From assembly GCF_012790675.1 (NCBI RefSeq), contig NZ_CP046391.1, forward strand, positions 1,133,523 through 1,154,812: a DNA stretch of 21,290 nt, read 5' to 3'. Positions 8,923 through 16,702 of this stretch are shown here, piece after piece. Position 1 is the first letter of the stretch; the number at the start of each line of letters is the position of its first letter. The translations under genes were made by a program, and so were the position numbers. Source of the DNA: Anaplasma platys (GTDB taxonomy: Bacteria > Pseudomonadota > Alphaproteobacteria > Rickettsiales > Anaplasmataceae). A model generated the notes under the pieces. That model had not been told where the DNA came from. It ran no database searches and saw nothing but the letters and a program-made list of their open reading frames with translations.

Positions 8923-8959
8923 TGCAGGAAGCACTCTTCGTGCTAGTTATTTCCCTGCA
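8923..8959 (+). terminator. Branched hairpin after recG
   Basis: TGCAGG (8923-8928) pairs with CCTGCA (8954-8959), and inside it AGCAC (8930-8934) pairs with GTGCT (8940-8944). There is no T-run, so a terminator role is only a possibility. The rest of the 8843-9091 gap shows nothing I can name. Confidence 0.25.
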
Positions 8960-9091
8960 TTGCGGAGTGGTGATACAAAACAATTTATGACTCCTTAGCT
9001 GGATTATGTTGCCTTAGTAGGGTAGTCAGGATTGCACCGTCATCTAAAGTGTGAATAATGTGAAGGTTTGCTGTATGAGCACGGAGATAAA

Positions 9092-10033
9092 ATGAAAAGG
9101 GCCATAGTTTTTGGGGGCAGCGGGTTTATCGGGAAAGCCCTAGTTGGCAACTTAGTAAAGCAGAAGTATTGCGTGAATGTTTATACGCGTAATTACGATA
9201 AAGCAATGGTCCTAAAGCTTTTTGGCAATCTGGGACAGGTCGATATAACTGTTGGGTCACTGTCCAATGCGGTGTTTATAAAAAAGCTCGTCTCCGAGTG
9301 TGATGTTGTCATCAATCTTGTAGGCGCCATACACACGCCCCGGCATGATGTGATGCGGTTTTTGCATACAACGTTTCCTGGCAATATTGCCACCCTGGCC
9401 CAGAAGTATCAGAAAAAATTCGTGCATTTCTCCGCTATGGGCGCTGATATTGCTTTGAGTTCCTTCTATGCTCAGAGCAAACTAGATGGTGAGCGCTTAG
9501 TCCGTGAACTCTGTCCATCTTCTATAATCATTAGACCCAATTTGGTTTTTGGTGAAGAAGATAGTTTTTTCGGTCGGTTTGCGCGTGTTGCACAGATAAT
9601 GCCCTTTCTACCGGTTTTTGGTGGGGGAAAAAATCTAGTACAGCCAGTATATGTTAGGGATGTGGTAGATCTTGCAGCGAGTTTGATAACAGGGCCGTGG
9701 GAAGGAGGTGTTCACGAAATATGTGGCCCCCAGGCGTATTCTCTACGCGAGCTTATGAAGTTTATCCTTCAAGTCACTGAGAGGAACCGCCCAGTGGTGA
9801 GTATTCCCTTTTTTATGGCTAAAATCATGGCGTTCTTTTGTGAGTTCAAGCTGGTGAGTTTTGTCACACAACCGCTTACCGGAGACTACAACCCATTGGT
9901 AACACGGGATCAGATTGAGCTTATGAAATACGATCTTGTTCCCACTAGTGATACCCAAGTGACCGTGGGACGTGTTGCGATAGAACGCGTTGTTCCAGAG
10001 GCTTTAGCTGTTTACAGAAAAGTAGTCAGGTAA
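9092..10033 (+). CDS. NAD(P)-binding SDR protein, NDUFA9-like
   Basis: Atypical short-chain dehydrogenase/epimerase-fold protein of about 313 aa. The N-terminus MKRAIVFGGSGFIGKALVGN has the GxxGxxG nucleotide-binding turn. VINLVGAIHTP follows the beta-4 strand, and FYAQSKLDGERLVRE carries the YxxxK pair. IIRPNLVFGEEDSF and VQPVYVRDV are typical of the group that includes the complex I accessory subunit NDUFA9 (39 kDa), which alphaproteobacteria often encode as a separate gene. A role in respiratory complex I assembly or stability is inferred, not shown; a sugar- or quinone-linked reductase is the alternative. Start: ATG at 9092 with GGAG at 9083-9086, five bases away; the longer frame begins at a TTG at 9068. 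It converges with purF, 32 bases apart. Confidence 0.82.
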   Translation: MKRAIVFGGSGFIGKALVGNLVKQKYCVNVYTRNYDKAMVLKLFGNLGQVDITVGSLSNAVFIKKLVSECDVVINLVGAIHTPRHDVMRFLHTTFPGNIATLAQKYQKKFVHFSAMGADIALSSFYAQSKLDGERLVRELCPSSIIIRPNLVFGEEDSFFGRFARVAQIMPFLPVFGGGKNLVQPVYVRDVVDLAASLITGPWEGGVHEICGPQAYSLRELMKFILQVTERNRPVVSIPFFMAKIMAFFCEFKLVSFVTQPLTGDYNPLVTRDQIELMKYDLVPTSDTQVTVGRVAIERVVPEALAVYRKVVR

Positions 10034-10065
10034 CTAGGTTAGTTAAGCAGCGCGCATTGAGTTTT

Positions 10066-11376
10066 TTACTCTAACTCCCCTTCAGGGTAAAGCCCAGTGA
10101 AGCATGCATCGCAGTACTGCGGTGCCTTATTATTGCGTTTTTCACCGCGGATCGCTTTGTAAAGACCGTCGATGCTTATAAAAGACAGGCTATCACAGTT
10201 CAGCATCTCAGTGAGCTGCGGGATTGTTAGCTTGTTGGCTACTAGCTTTGATCTTATTGGGGTGTCTATCCCGTAAAAACATGAATACACCGTTGGCGGG
10301 CTTGAAATACGCAGGTGTATGTTTTTGGTGCCAGCTCTTCTAAGAAGCGCTATCACTTCGCGCAGTGTCGTGCCACGCACTATACTGTCGTCCACTAGCA
10401 CGATGTTTTTTCCGTTTAGTAGCGCCGCGTTCGCATTATGCTTCAGCTCAACGCCTAATTTTCTTGCACTGCTTGAGGGTTGAATAAATGTGCGACCAAC
10501 GTAGTGGTTCCTTATTATTCCGAACTCGAAGGGAATTCCGGCTTTGGTCGCGTAACCCATAGCAGCGGGTATTCCAGAATCTGGCACGGGCACTACCATG
10601 TCCACATCCTCCGGTGGTGGGCTTTCGATTGCCAGTTCTGCCCCGATGTTCTTGCGTGCTTCATAAACCGGACGGTGGTCAATTACGCTGTCTGGCCGAG
10701 CAAAATATATATATTCAAAGATACAAAAACTGGACTTTACGCTTTCGAAAGGAAAAACACTGCTTATATTGTTTTCTTTATCTATGACTATCAACTCTCC
10801 AGGAGAGATTTCGCGCACAAACTCAGCTCCCACTATGTCGAGAGCGCAAGTTTCAGATGCCAGGACATAAGAACCGTCAACAAGTCCCAAAACCAGCGGC
10901 CGTATGCCATGGGCATCCCTAATACCGATCAATGTGTCTTCTGCAACAATTATCAGGGCGAATGCGCCGCGTAGCTTTTTTATGGCGGCGACAACACTAC
11001 CGACCAGCGTAGCCTCATCAGCAATGGCAATCAGATGTGCCACAATCTCGGTATCAATTTCTGAGACGAAAGTCCGCCCTGCGCGCAACAATTCCTCTCG
11101 ATACCTTGTTGCATTGGTCAAATTGCCGTTGTGTGCCACGGCTAGCGGACCAAACTTGCTATCCACAATGAAGGGCTGCATTCCACTAGGCGTTGCCCCG
11201 CCACTTGTGGAATAGCGCACGTGTCCTACGGCTAGATTTCCTGTTAATGTACTCACCAAGGGTTGGGAAAATACACTATTAACGTGGCCCCCACTATAGT
11301 GGGACGCGAACTTTTTCACTCCCCTTTCGGCGAGAGCAAAACCAAAAGATTCCTGGCCGCGATGCTGTAGGGCGTC
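10066..11376 (-). pseudogene. purF: Amidophosphoribosyltransferase, 5'-truncated
   Basis: First committed enzyme of purine synthesis: it moves glutamine nitrogen onto PRPP. From ALQHRGQESFGFALAERG (just inside 11373) the match to PurF is continuous: VGHVRYSTSG, the glutaminase HNGNL motif, IRDAHGIRPLVLG, ASETCALD, VVPVPDSGIPAAMGYA, the PRPP loop VLVDDSIVRGTT and a C-terminus CDACFTGLYPEGELE. Missing are the first 25-30 residues, including the N-terminal cysteine of CGxxGI that performs the glutaminase reaction. The frame runs on to an ATG at 11424, but those 17 codons are the antisense of an MSP2-type fragment, not PurF. As it stands it should lack glutamine-dependent activity, though ammonia-dependent activity is conceivable. 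Either a gene break or a misassembly. Confidence 0.9.
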
Positions 11377-11804
11377 ATGATATTGTTGCGTTCGCCCAGG
11401 CCGTAGGACGGACAAGCCCATCAATTGACCAGAGCGATAAATTCCTAGAGGAGCTGAAGAATACGAAAGCGGCGGAGATCGTTAAATTTGCTGAGGCTGT
11501 TGGCACATCGGCAAAGGATATTGATGGAAAGGTTTGTAAGAATAACAACGGAGATGCCACGGGCAGCTGGAAGTGCTTGCAGACTGACAACGTCGGCGAC
11601 ACTACGGCGAGGGAGTTGAGTAAGATATTTACGAAGGCGGGCGTGGATGAGACCGCCAAGGGCAAAGCATGGCCTAACGGGAGCGACGGCGCTGCGAAAG
11701 CGGAAGACCTAAGTACTGCGTTGAATAGAGAACTAACCAGCGCCGAAAAGAACAAGGTAGCTGGCCTGCTAACGAGGACTATATCCGGTGGTGAGGTAGC
11801 TTAG
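11376..11804 (+). pseudogene. MSP2/MSP3/P44-family fragment (donor-like pseudogene)
   Basis: Open frame of about 142 codons without a start, matching the hypervariable region of the Anaplasma major surface proteins. Seen: HDIVAFAQAVGRTSPSID, then EIVKFAEAVGTSAKDIDGKV followed by C and an Asn-rich stretch, GSWKC, GKAWPNGSDGAAKAEDL, and LTSAEKNKVAGLLTRTISGG just before the stop. In this family the hypervariable region sits between conserved outer-membrane flanks; here the 5' flank (with signal peptide) and the beta-barrel 3' flank are both missing, as in the silent pseudogenes that donate segments to the single expression site. The similarity breaks at GGEV, where full-length proteins continue with VEIRAV. 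The 5' edge coincides with the loss of purF. It cannot be expressed as it stands. Confidence 0.85.
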
Positions 11805-11979
11805 GTTCGTCGACTTATGGCAGAAGCTGGTGCAGGTTTTGTGCGAGAGACTGGTGCGAAGGAGTAAATAAAACGAATCCTTGCATGAGACCCAATATGG
11901 CAACAACGGTGTTGTCTGGCACAATTCCCGCGAGGCCATTCGCGTGACCAGCGGGATAGCTTTGGTGATAAATCAGATC
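11805..11979. other. Spacer after the MSP2 fragment, possible purF 5' remnant
   Basis: No clear gene. On the minus strand, around 11884-11940, a startless frame reads GIVPDNTVVAILGLM, which resembles the residues that precede ALQHRGQES in PurF (family pattern CGxxGI, then LGLxALQHRGQE). If real, the MSP2 piece would be an insertion into purF; the expected catalytic Cys position reads Asn, and a TGA lies upstream. This is short and may be chance. Confidence 0.2.
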
Positions 11980-12552
11980 TCAGTGGTTTTCTTTGGGGGA
12001 CGACGTGTTAGCAAGTGAGACGGTGGCGACGAATTTAGATGTGTCCCCGGCAAGCAGAATAGGAATCTGGGCAGCAATTTTGTCTACTACTGACATTGCG
12101 GCGCTGTCATTGCGGAACTCCGACAACACATAGTCTGAAAGGTTACACAGCTCATCCCTGCCCACGCCAAACCTAACGCGCCAATAGTCAGTTCCTATGG
12201 CACTGTCTATAGAACGAATGCCATTGTGTCCGGCGCTACTGCCCCCTAGCTTCACTCTTATAACTCCGGGCTGTAGGGCAACGTCATCGTGAAAGACTAT
12301 TACTCGCTCAGGCTTTAGCATCGTTGTTGCGCTAGCTACTGCAATTCCAGAGTTGTTCATGTAAAGCTGCGGTTTCATTAGCATTACTCTGTGTGGCGCT
12401 ATCTCCCCTGTAGATACCAGAGAGTCATGCTTTTTGGTAAAGCTGGTAAACTCGTAGAAATGCGCCACAGCATCGATTATCATGAACCCGACATTGTGAC
12501 GCGTCAAAGAATAACGCTGCCCAGGGTTTCCTAAACCTATAAGCAACAGCAT
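11980..12552 (-). CDS. pth: Peptidyl-tRNA hydrolase
   Basis: Cytoplasmic esterase that frees tRNA from peptidyl-tRNAs dropped by stalled ribosomes. At 190 aa it is full length for the bacterial Pth family. Seen: MLLLIGLGNPGQRYSLTRHN with Asn9 and the catalytic His19, KPQLYMNNSG with the substrate-binding Asn66, VIVFHDDVAL with the catalytic Asp90, and GGSSAGHNGIRSI. The start at 12552 is an ATG nine bases after the rplY stop, so the two are almost certainly one transcript; rplY-pth is a common pairing in bacteria and couples two translation-related functions. Nothing odd in the reading frame. The 3' end lies 175 bases from the MSP2 fragment and appears undisturbed. Confidence 0.96.
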   Translation of the reverse strand: MLLLIGLGNPGQRYSLTRHNVGFMIIDAVAHFYEFTSFTKKHDSLVSTGEIAPHRVMLMKPQLYMNNSGIAVASATTMLKPERVIVFHDDVALQPGVIRVKLGGSSAGHNGIRSIDSAIGTDYWRVRFGVGRDELCNLSDYVLSEFRNDSAAMSVVDKIAAQIPILLAGDTSKFVATVSLANTSSPKENH

Positions 12553-12561
12553 CGTACTGTT

Positions 12562-13194
12562 TTACTGACCAGCAGGTTGGGAATCATCTGTGGGTGCTGC
12601 CGCTTCTGACTCCTCAACAGCAGTTTCAGATGCAGAAACTGTAACTAGTACAGGATCCTCTTCCTTCATAACAACATGAATATTGTCTGCCAGTTTCAAA
12701 TCGCTTACATGCAATGAGTGCCCCATCGATAAGTCAAGCAGATCGACTTCGAGCGCTTTAGGAATGCTATTAGGTGTGCAACGCACTAGCAAAGAACGGT
12801 GTAACACGTTAAGTACCCCGCCCCGCTTGACGCCAATGCACTTTTGTTCGTTTAAAAATACCAAAGGCACTTCGATCTTAATTTCGGCATTTTGATCAAC
12901 AAACTGAAAGTCCACATGGGTGATAGCGCCGCTGACAGGATGCTTTTGTATTTCCTTTGTGAGGACGTACTCTCTTTTGTTACCTACGTACAACTCTATA
13001 AGTTTTGAAAAAATAGAAAACGTGCGACACTTCTTGAGAAAATCTCCCTGTGACAGGTATATGTTCATGGGGTCACGGTTCTTCCCGTATATTACAGCCG
13101 GTATAAAGCCAGCTGCCCGTAAAGCGCGAGCACTACCTGTGCCACACTTTTCACGTACAGAGGCATCTACCTTTATCATGTCATCATGATCCAT
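12562..13194 (-). CDS. rplY: 50S ribosomal protein L25 (TL5/Ctc type)
   Basis: 5S-rRNA-binding ribosomal protein of the long, two-domain TL5/Ctc class. About 210 aa: an N-terminal L25 beta-barrel (GSARALRAAGFIPAVIYGKN, then EYVLTKEIQKHPVSGAITHVDFQFV) followed by the TL5-type C-terminal domain (EVPLVFLNEQKCIGVKRGGV, LSMGHSLHVSDLKL). It ends in a low-complexity acidic Ala/Glu tail typical of alphaproteobacterial L25. I chose the ATG at 13194 because AGAGGAG lies six bases upstream; the open frame extends a further seven codons to a TTG at 13215. Lead gene of a two-gene unit with pth. Its promoter must lie in the 13195-13650 gap. Confidence 0.95.
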   Translation of the reverse strand: MDHDDMIKVDASVREKCGTGSARALRAAGFIPAVIYGKNRDPMNIYLSQGDFLKKCRTFSIFSKLIELYVGNKREYVLTKEIQKHPVSGAITHVDFQFVDQNAEIKIEVPLVFLNEQKCIGVKRGGVLNVLHRSLLVRCTPNSIPKALEVDLLDLSMGHSLHVSDLKLADNIHVVMKEEDPVLVTVSASETAVEESEAAAPTDDSQPAGQ

Positions 13195-13947
13195 CTCGAA
13201 CTCCTCTAAAAACAATAAACTGCACCATCCATAAGGTGCAACTCCTCAGAATATCGCAATACTTTGCGGTCTTAAAGGTGTTTTTTGGTAAAAACAAAGG
13301 ATGTGACAAACGTAGTGTGTGGTTCTTGCTACGTTGACTCCACTGCAGGGTGCATAGCAGCACTTTTTGGTACTCAGGGTTATGTTTCGCAAGGAAGCGA
13401 GAAATGTCTGTGTCTTATTGACAATAGGTTGGCTGTGTTTTGGTGACCATCGTCTTTTGCCTTTGTACATAGGCGCCACATTGGTACGTAATACGAAAAT
13501 TCACTTTGGCTCAGAATGAGTGTTCTGCCAAATTCTGGAGCAATACGCGTAAAGCTACTGAGCCGGGTGCCTCTATTTTCTTCCCCTACCCTGCGCGCTT
13601 TTGAATAAGCCAACTAAGCTTGTGGAGGCAAGTCTACACTCGGCACTTTTCAGCAAACTAGCAGCTTTAAACCTGTTGGTTTCTTTATAGAGCATGGCAG
13701 TGTCTTGGTATTTCAGGAAGGAAAATTGCTTCAAGTTGGGTATTTTTATTGTTTCAGCAAACTAGAAGCTCAAGACACTCGGGTTTCTTTCTTGGGTCAG
13801 GAACGTCTTGTGTCTTTCCTAAGCATCGCTCTAGACGTTGCATTTTGCCGGTTTCAGAAAACTAGCTGCTCCAACAAGTGTGGTACTTAGCCGGAGTGTT
13901 GGAGAGTTTTATATTTTTCAAAAAACATTGCGTCAGGCAGGGCATTT
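13195..13947. other. Intergenic region between rplY and comF
   Basis: No convincing gene. The right half is taken up by three imperfect ~100-bp tandem repeats (13648-13947 and slightly beyond). The left half should contain the rplY promoter, but I cannot pick a good -35/-10 pair by eye. The short open frames on both strands have no family motifs. Confidence 0.6.
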
Positions 13948-13955
13948 TCATCTGT
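13648..13955. repeat. Three imperfect ~100-bp tandem repeats
   Basis: Units begin at 13648, 13752 and 13852, spaced 104 and 100 bases. Each opens with TTTCAG(C/A)AAACTAG followed by CAGCT, AAGCT or CTGCT. Units 1 and 2 share further blocks (GGTTTCTTT, GTCTTG, TTTC); unit 3 is more diverged and reaches the 3' end of comF. The copies are diverged enough to be old. Confidence 0.7.
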
Positions 13956-14715
13956 ACCCAGGCAACGTTCTGCCCAATGTTAAAGCCAGGACTTCACGCG
14001 CGCCAGCATCTATTAGGGCGTGCGCGCAAGCCTGTATAGTGGCGCCTGTGGTGATTACATCATCCACAAGGATTACCACTTTTCCACGGACCAAGCGCGC
14101 ATCAGTAACGGTAAATGACCCAAGTACATTTTGTGCTCTTTGCGCAGCAGTCAAACTGTTTTGTGGCAGTGTATTTCTTGTTTTCCTTAATGCAAAAACT
14201 TCAAGCGGCTTTGAAGATAGCCATCCAATTTGCCTTGCTAGCAGTACCGACTGGTTATACTTACGTGATAACAACCTCAACCTATGTATAGGTACTGGGA
14301 CGATTAAGTCGGCCCTGTGGAGCAAAGCAAAGCCCTTGTGGTACATCCATTGTGCGTAGCCTGCTACGTGCGTAGTATCGTCAAAATATTTGAGGCGCAA
14401 CACCATGTTTTGCGCATGGGCGTTGTATTCAAAAACAGCAGCAATTTCTGCAATGTAACTAGGCTTGGCAACACAGTGTATACACTTGCTGCATGTGGTA
14501 TTGTCCAGGGGCATTGCGCAGAGCACACATAGCGGCCTTTCTATGAAGCTTATGTTTTGATAACAAGCTGAGCAAACAATTGAGCTCGCTTCACAAACGC
14601 TGCTGCAGTTTGCGCAAATTTTAGGGAAAAAAACTTGCAGTATGAAGCTGCGTATAGCACCCAAACCACGGGCAAGTGCTGTGGTGCGGTAACGAGTGTA
14701 TAGCTGTGATAACAA
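13948..14715 (-). CDS. comF: ComF family phosphoribosyltransferase-like protein
   Basis: Member of the ComF/GntX family, linked in other bacteria to DNA uptake or processing of incoming DNA. The 255-aa protein has an N-terminal zinc-binding region with paired cysteines (C34/C37, C48/C51, C63/C66, C75/C78) and a C-terminal phosphoribosyltransferase fold with LIVPVPIHRLRLLSRKYNQS and the PRPP-loop motif VVILVDDVITTGAT (213-226). Length and order are normal. The enzymatic activity of the family is unsettled. There is no ATG near the N-terminus: TTG at 14715 gives the longest reading, and a later TTG is possible. In an intracellular bacterium without evident competence its role may be recombination-related; that is inference. 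It ends inside the third ~100-bp repeat. Confidence 0.88.
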   Translation of the reverse strand: MLSQLYTRYRTTALARGLGAIRSFILQVFFPKICANCSSVCEASSIVCSACYQNISFIERPLCVLCAMPLDNTTCSKCIHCVAKPSYIAEIAAVFEYNAHAQNMVLRLKYFDDTTHVAGYAQWMYHKGFALLHRADLIVPVPIHRLRLLSRKYNQSVLLARQIGWLSSKPLEVFALRKTRNTLPQNSLTAAQRAQNVLGSFTVTDARLVRGKVVILVDDVITTGATIQACAHALIDAGAREVLALTLGRTLPGYR

Positions 14716-14815
14716 ATCCGTACCTTATGTTTATTTTGTGATTTCTCTAAAATATTGCCCTGCACCCTGTCTGTGCGCACCAGGCGCTTGGCGCATTCTT
14801 GTGTCCCAAGCTTGG

Positions 14816-14854
14816 AAAAACCTGCAGCAAGCTGCCGAGCGGCAGTAGGTTTTT
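14816..14854 (-). terminator. Strong intrinsic terminator after kefB-like gene
   Basis: AAAAACCT (14816-14823) pairs perfectly with AGGTTTTT (14847-14854), and CTGCC (14832-14836) pairs with GGCAG (14841-14845) around GAGC. On the minus strand it is a GC-rich stem followed by a T-run, 50 bases past the kefB-like stop. The flanking A and T runs could make it work in both directions. Confidence 0.75.
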
Positions 14855-14903
14855 CGTCGTGGGCACAGCTGTTTCCGGCAAATTTCCAGATAACTTTCGT
14901 CAG

Positions 14904-16256
14904 TTACGCGCTTTCCTCTGTTTTTTTGGTTCCGCTCTCACATTTTGAGTAAGCCTCGGCCCGAAAAGTATTCTGCAGTGAGAGAATTGCGTTTTCACTG
15001 TAGCCACTTATGCCCAGCGCCAAACCACCCAACTGCAGCGCGGCTTCATAGGTTTCAGGAATCAGATGATGCGCGCCCAATTTGCGATAAAGCTCTGCGT
15101 TGCTCAAGTCAGGAACGCGCACAGCAATTATGGTATCAGGGTAATGTTTTGCTACCAGCGTAATGACCTTCCTGATTGTCACTTCGTTATTTATCGCAAT
15201 GGTGACCGCAGTTGCGCGTGCAGCGCCCATAGCTTCCCAAACTTCAAGTTTGGTCAAATCACCCAAATAGACGGGATACCCCTCTTTGCGACCCGCTGCA
15301 ACAACTGCAGGTTGGATGTCTGAAGCGATATAGTTTACGTGCTCCGCGGTCAAAATTTTAGCTACTAGCCTACCAACACGTCCGAATCCCACCACAATCA
15401 CATGTTGGGCCAGGTCACTTGAGTCCAAGACCAACGCAGATGGTGAAAACGCAACCTTGTTTTTTACCAACAGTCCCGCTATCCAGTTTCCTAGAGCAGA
15501 AAGCAGTGGGGTGAAAGCCATAGTCACTGTAGTAGCCATCATTAGCACCTGCGCTAAATCATTGGTTAGCACTCCTTTTTCTGCGGCAAGCCCGAAGAGT
15601 ATAAACGCAAATTCCCCGCCCTGGGAAAGCAAAAGACCTGCATGGATTGCGGCAGAAAGCGGAAAGCGGAAAAACCTACACAACACACATACAATAGCCG
15701 ATTTAAGTAAAATCAATGCGAAGGATATTGCTGCCACAATCGGTAACTTATGAAGGAGAAGCTCTGTATCTATCGACATCCCTACGGTCATAAAAAACAG
15801 CCCTAGCAGCAGCTTTTTGAACGGTAAAACAACCTGCTCCACTTCGTAGCGATATTCGGTTTCAGCAACAAGAAGGCCAGACACAAAAGCGCCAAGCGCC
15901 ATGGACAAATTGAAGTTTTCTGTGATGAAAGCAGCGCCTAATACAATGAGCAGCGTCGTAGCAATAAATACCTCGGTGCTTTTCATCAGGGCTATGGTGC
16001 CGAACAGCGGCCGTAAAAGCAGTCGTCCAGCCACTAAAATAAGCGCGAGAGCTACTCCTGCCTTCAGCAAGGCAAGAAGCAACGAACCCACCAAACTATT
16101 AGATTCACCAGCTAACAGTGGGAGTAAAACGATCAGCGGCACGACTGCGAAATCTTGTAACAACAAAACGGCGATCGAAAGCCTACCCACTTGGCTAGAG
16201 TGCTGGCCCTTTTCCTGCAGCACCTGTAAGACAATCGCCGCCAACGATTCCCACAT
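14904..16256 (-). pseudogene. KefB/KefC-type potassium-proton antiporter, N-terminally truncated
   Basis: Inner-membrane CPA2 cation:proton antiporter with a cytoplasmic TrkA-N (RCK) nucleotide-binding domain. The match begins at AIVLQVLQEKGQ and continues through GRLSIAVLLLQDFAVVPLIV, about nine further hydrophobic segments (SMALGAFVSGLLVAETEYRY, LLLGLFFMTVGMSID, GLLLSQGGEFAFILFGLA), the RCK domain HVIVVGFGRVGRLVAKIL (about 285-302) and a short tail. Full-length relatives start about 115-120 residues earlier, so roughly the first four membrane segments are absent. The ATG at 16256 lies inside an inserted thioredoxin-like piece in another frame; the KefB part itself ends near 16240. Without those helices it should not transport ions. 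It is either a broken gene or a misjoined one. A terminator follows at 14816-14854. Confidence 0.85.
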
Positions 16257-16302
16257 TAAAGCTTTCCTGTAGTTCTCTTGTTTCTCCTACAAGGTGTTCT
16301 AT
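16241..16302 (-). repeat. 62-bp direct repeat, copy 2
   Basis: Identical to 1-62 apart from t at 16296. It encodes the last 20 codons of the thioredoxin-like fragment and stops exactly at the KefB joint. Confidence 0.93.
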
Positions 16303-16479
16303 GATAGCCTTAACGTAGGGACAGTGATTGCATATGAACATGACTAGCAGCGCACTGCAGTCGCCTAAGCTCTTCAGGTCGTAGAAATTGCCATCCACGG
16401 ATTTCAAGCGAAAGTCACGTGCAACGAAGCCCTTGTCAAGCGAAGGAGTACCAACTGCTGCCACCGATCGTATACCCAA
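16241..16479 (-). pseudogene. Thioredoxin-like (AhpC/TSA-type) protein, 5' half only
   Basis: The first 80 codons read as a thioredoxin-fold protein of the alkyl hydroperoxide reductase/TSA-like group: GTPSLDKGFVARDFRLKSVD, YDLKSLGDCSALLVMFICNH and CPYVKAIIEHLVGETRELQE, with a CxxC (CNHC) active site at residues 50-53. The family normally continues from FNVGIVG into a NSND-type segment for a total near 185 residues; here the sequence turns into out-of-frame KefB at 16240 and stops about 15 codons later. Start is a TTG at 16479 or, better, a GTG at 16464. The second half is not in this window, but the 3' edge of this piece is exactly the window's base 1. Fold assignment is firm; the physiological role (peroxide defence or thiol exchange) is not. 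Confidence 0.8.
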
Positions 16480-16515
16480 TTACCAACCGCAGTAAGATTC
16501 TAGTCGGTTGCTTTA

Positions 16516-16567
16516 TGTAAAGTCAAACAGTTTTGTTGAAGCACATAAGCTCAACTGTGGCTTTACA
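16516..16567 (-). terminator. Hairpin downstream of hemJ
   Basis: TGTAAAG (16516-16522) pairs with CTTTACA (16561-16567), and the inner ACAGTT and AACTGT blocks also pair. It sits past the hemJ stop on the minus strand, but no T-run follows, so its role as terminator is uncertain. The rest of the gap between hemJ and the thioredoxin fragment shows nothing. Confidence 0.35.
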
Positions 16568-16702
16568 TGACCTGATCTAAGGTAGCTGCAACGCAGAGCG
16601 CACGTAGTAGCGCGCCACAATGATTGTGATGTCGTGGATGAATACAAAGACCACCATCTGGCGCGCTTATGCGCAATTGGCTAGCAACGTGCCCAAGCCT
16701 TA

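Noticed and set aside
10480..10974. 164-codon frame on the plus strand
   Set aside because: Antisense to the conserved PRPP-binding and glutaminase parts of purF; no family motifs.
11374..11424. A complete-looking ATG start for purF at 11424
   Set aside because: The 17 codons it adds (MMGLSVLRPGRTQQYHD) are the antisense of the MSP2 fragment and do not resemble any PurF N-terminus; the catalytic Cys is absent.
11817..11867. 16-codon frame MAEAGAGFVRETGAKE after the MSP2 fragment
   Set aside because: Too short to judge, in another frame from the MSP2 fragment, and with no recognisable motif.
13648..13955. CRISPR array
   Set aside because: Only three units, about 100 bp apart, with similarity extending through the supposed spacers; no cas genes nearby.
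16241..16256. ATG at 16256 as the genuine start of the KefB-type gene
   Set aside because: It lies within thioredoxin-like coding sequence in a different frame, and the family needs about 115 more N-terminal residues.
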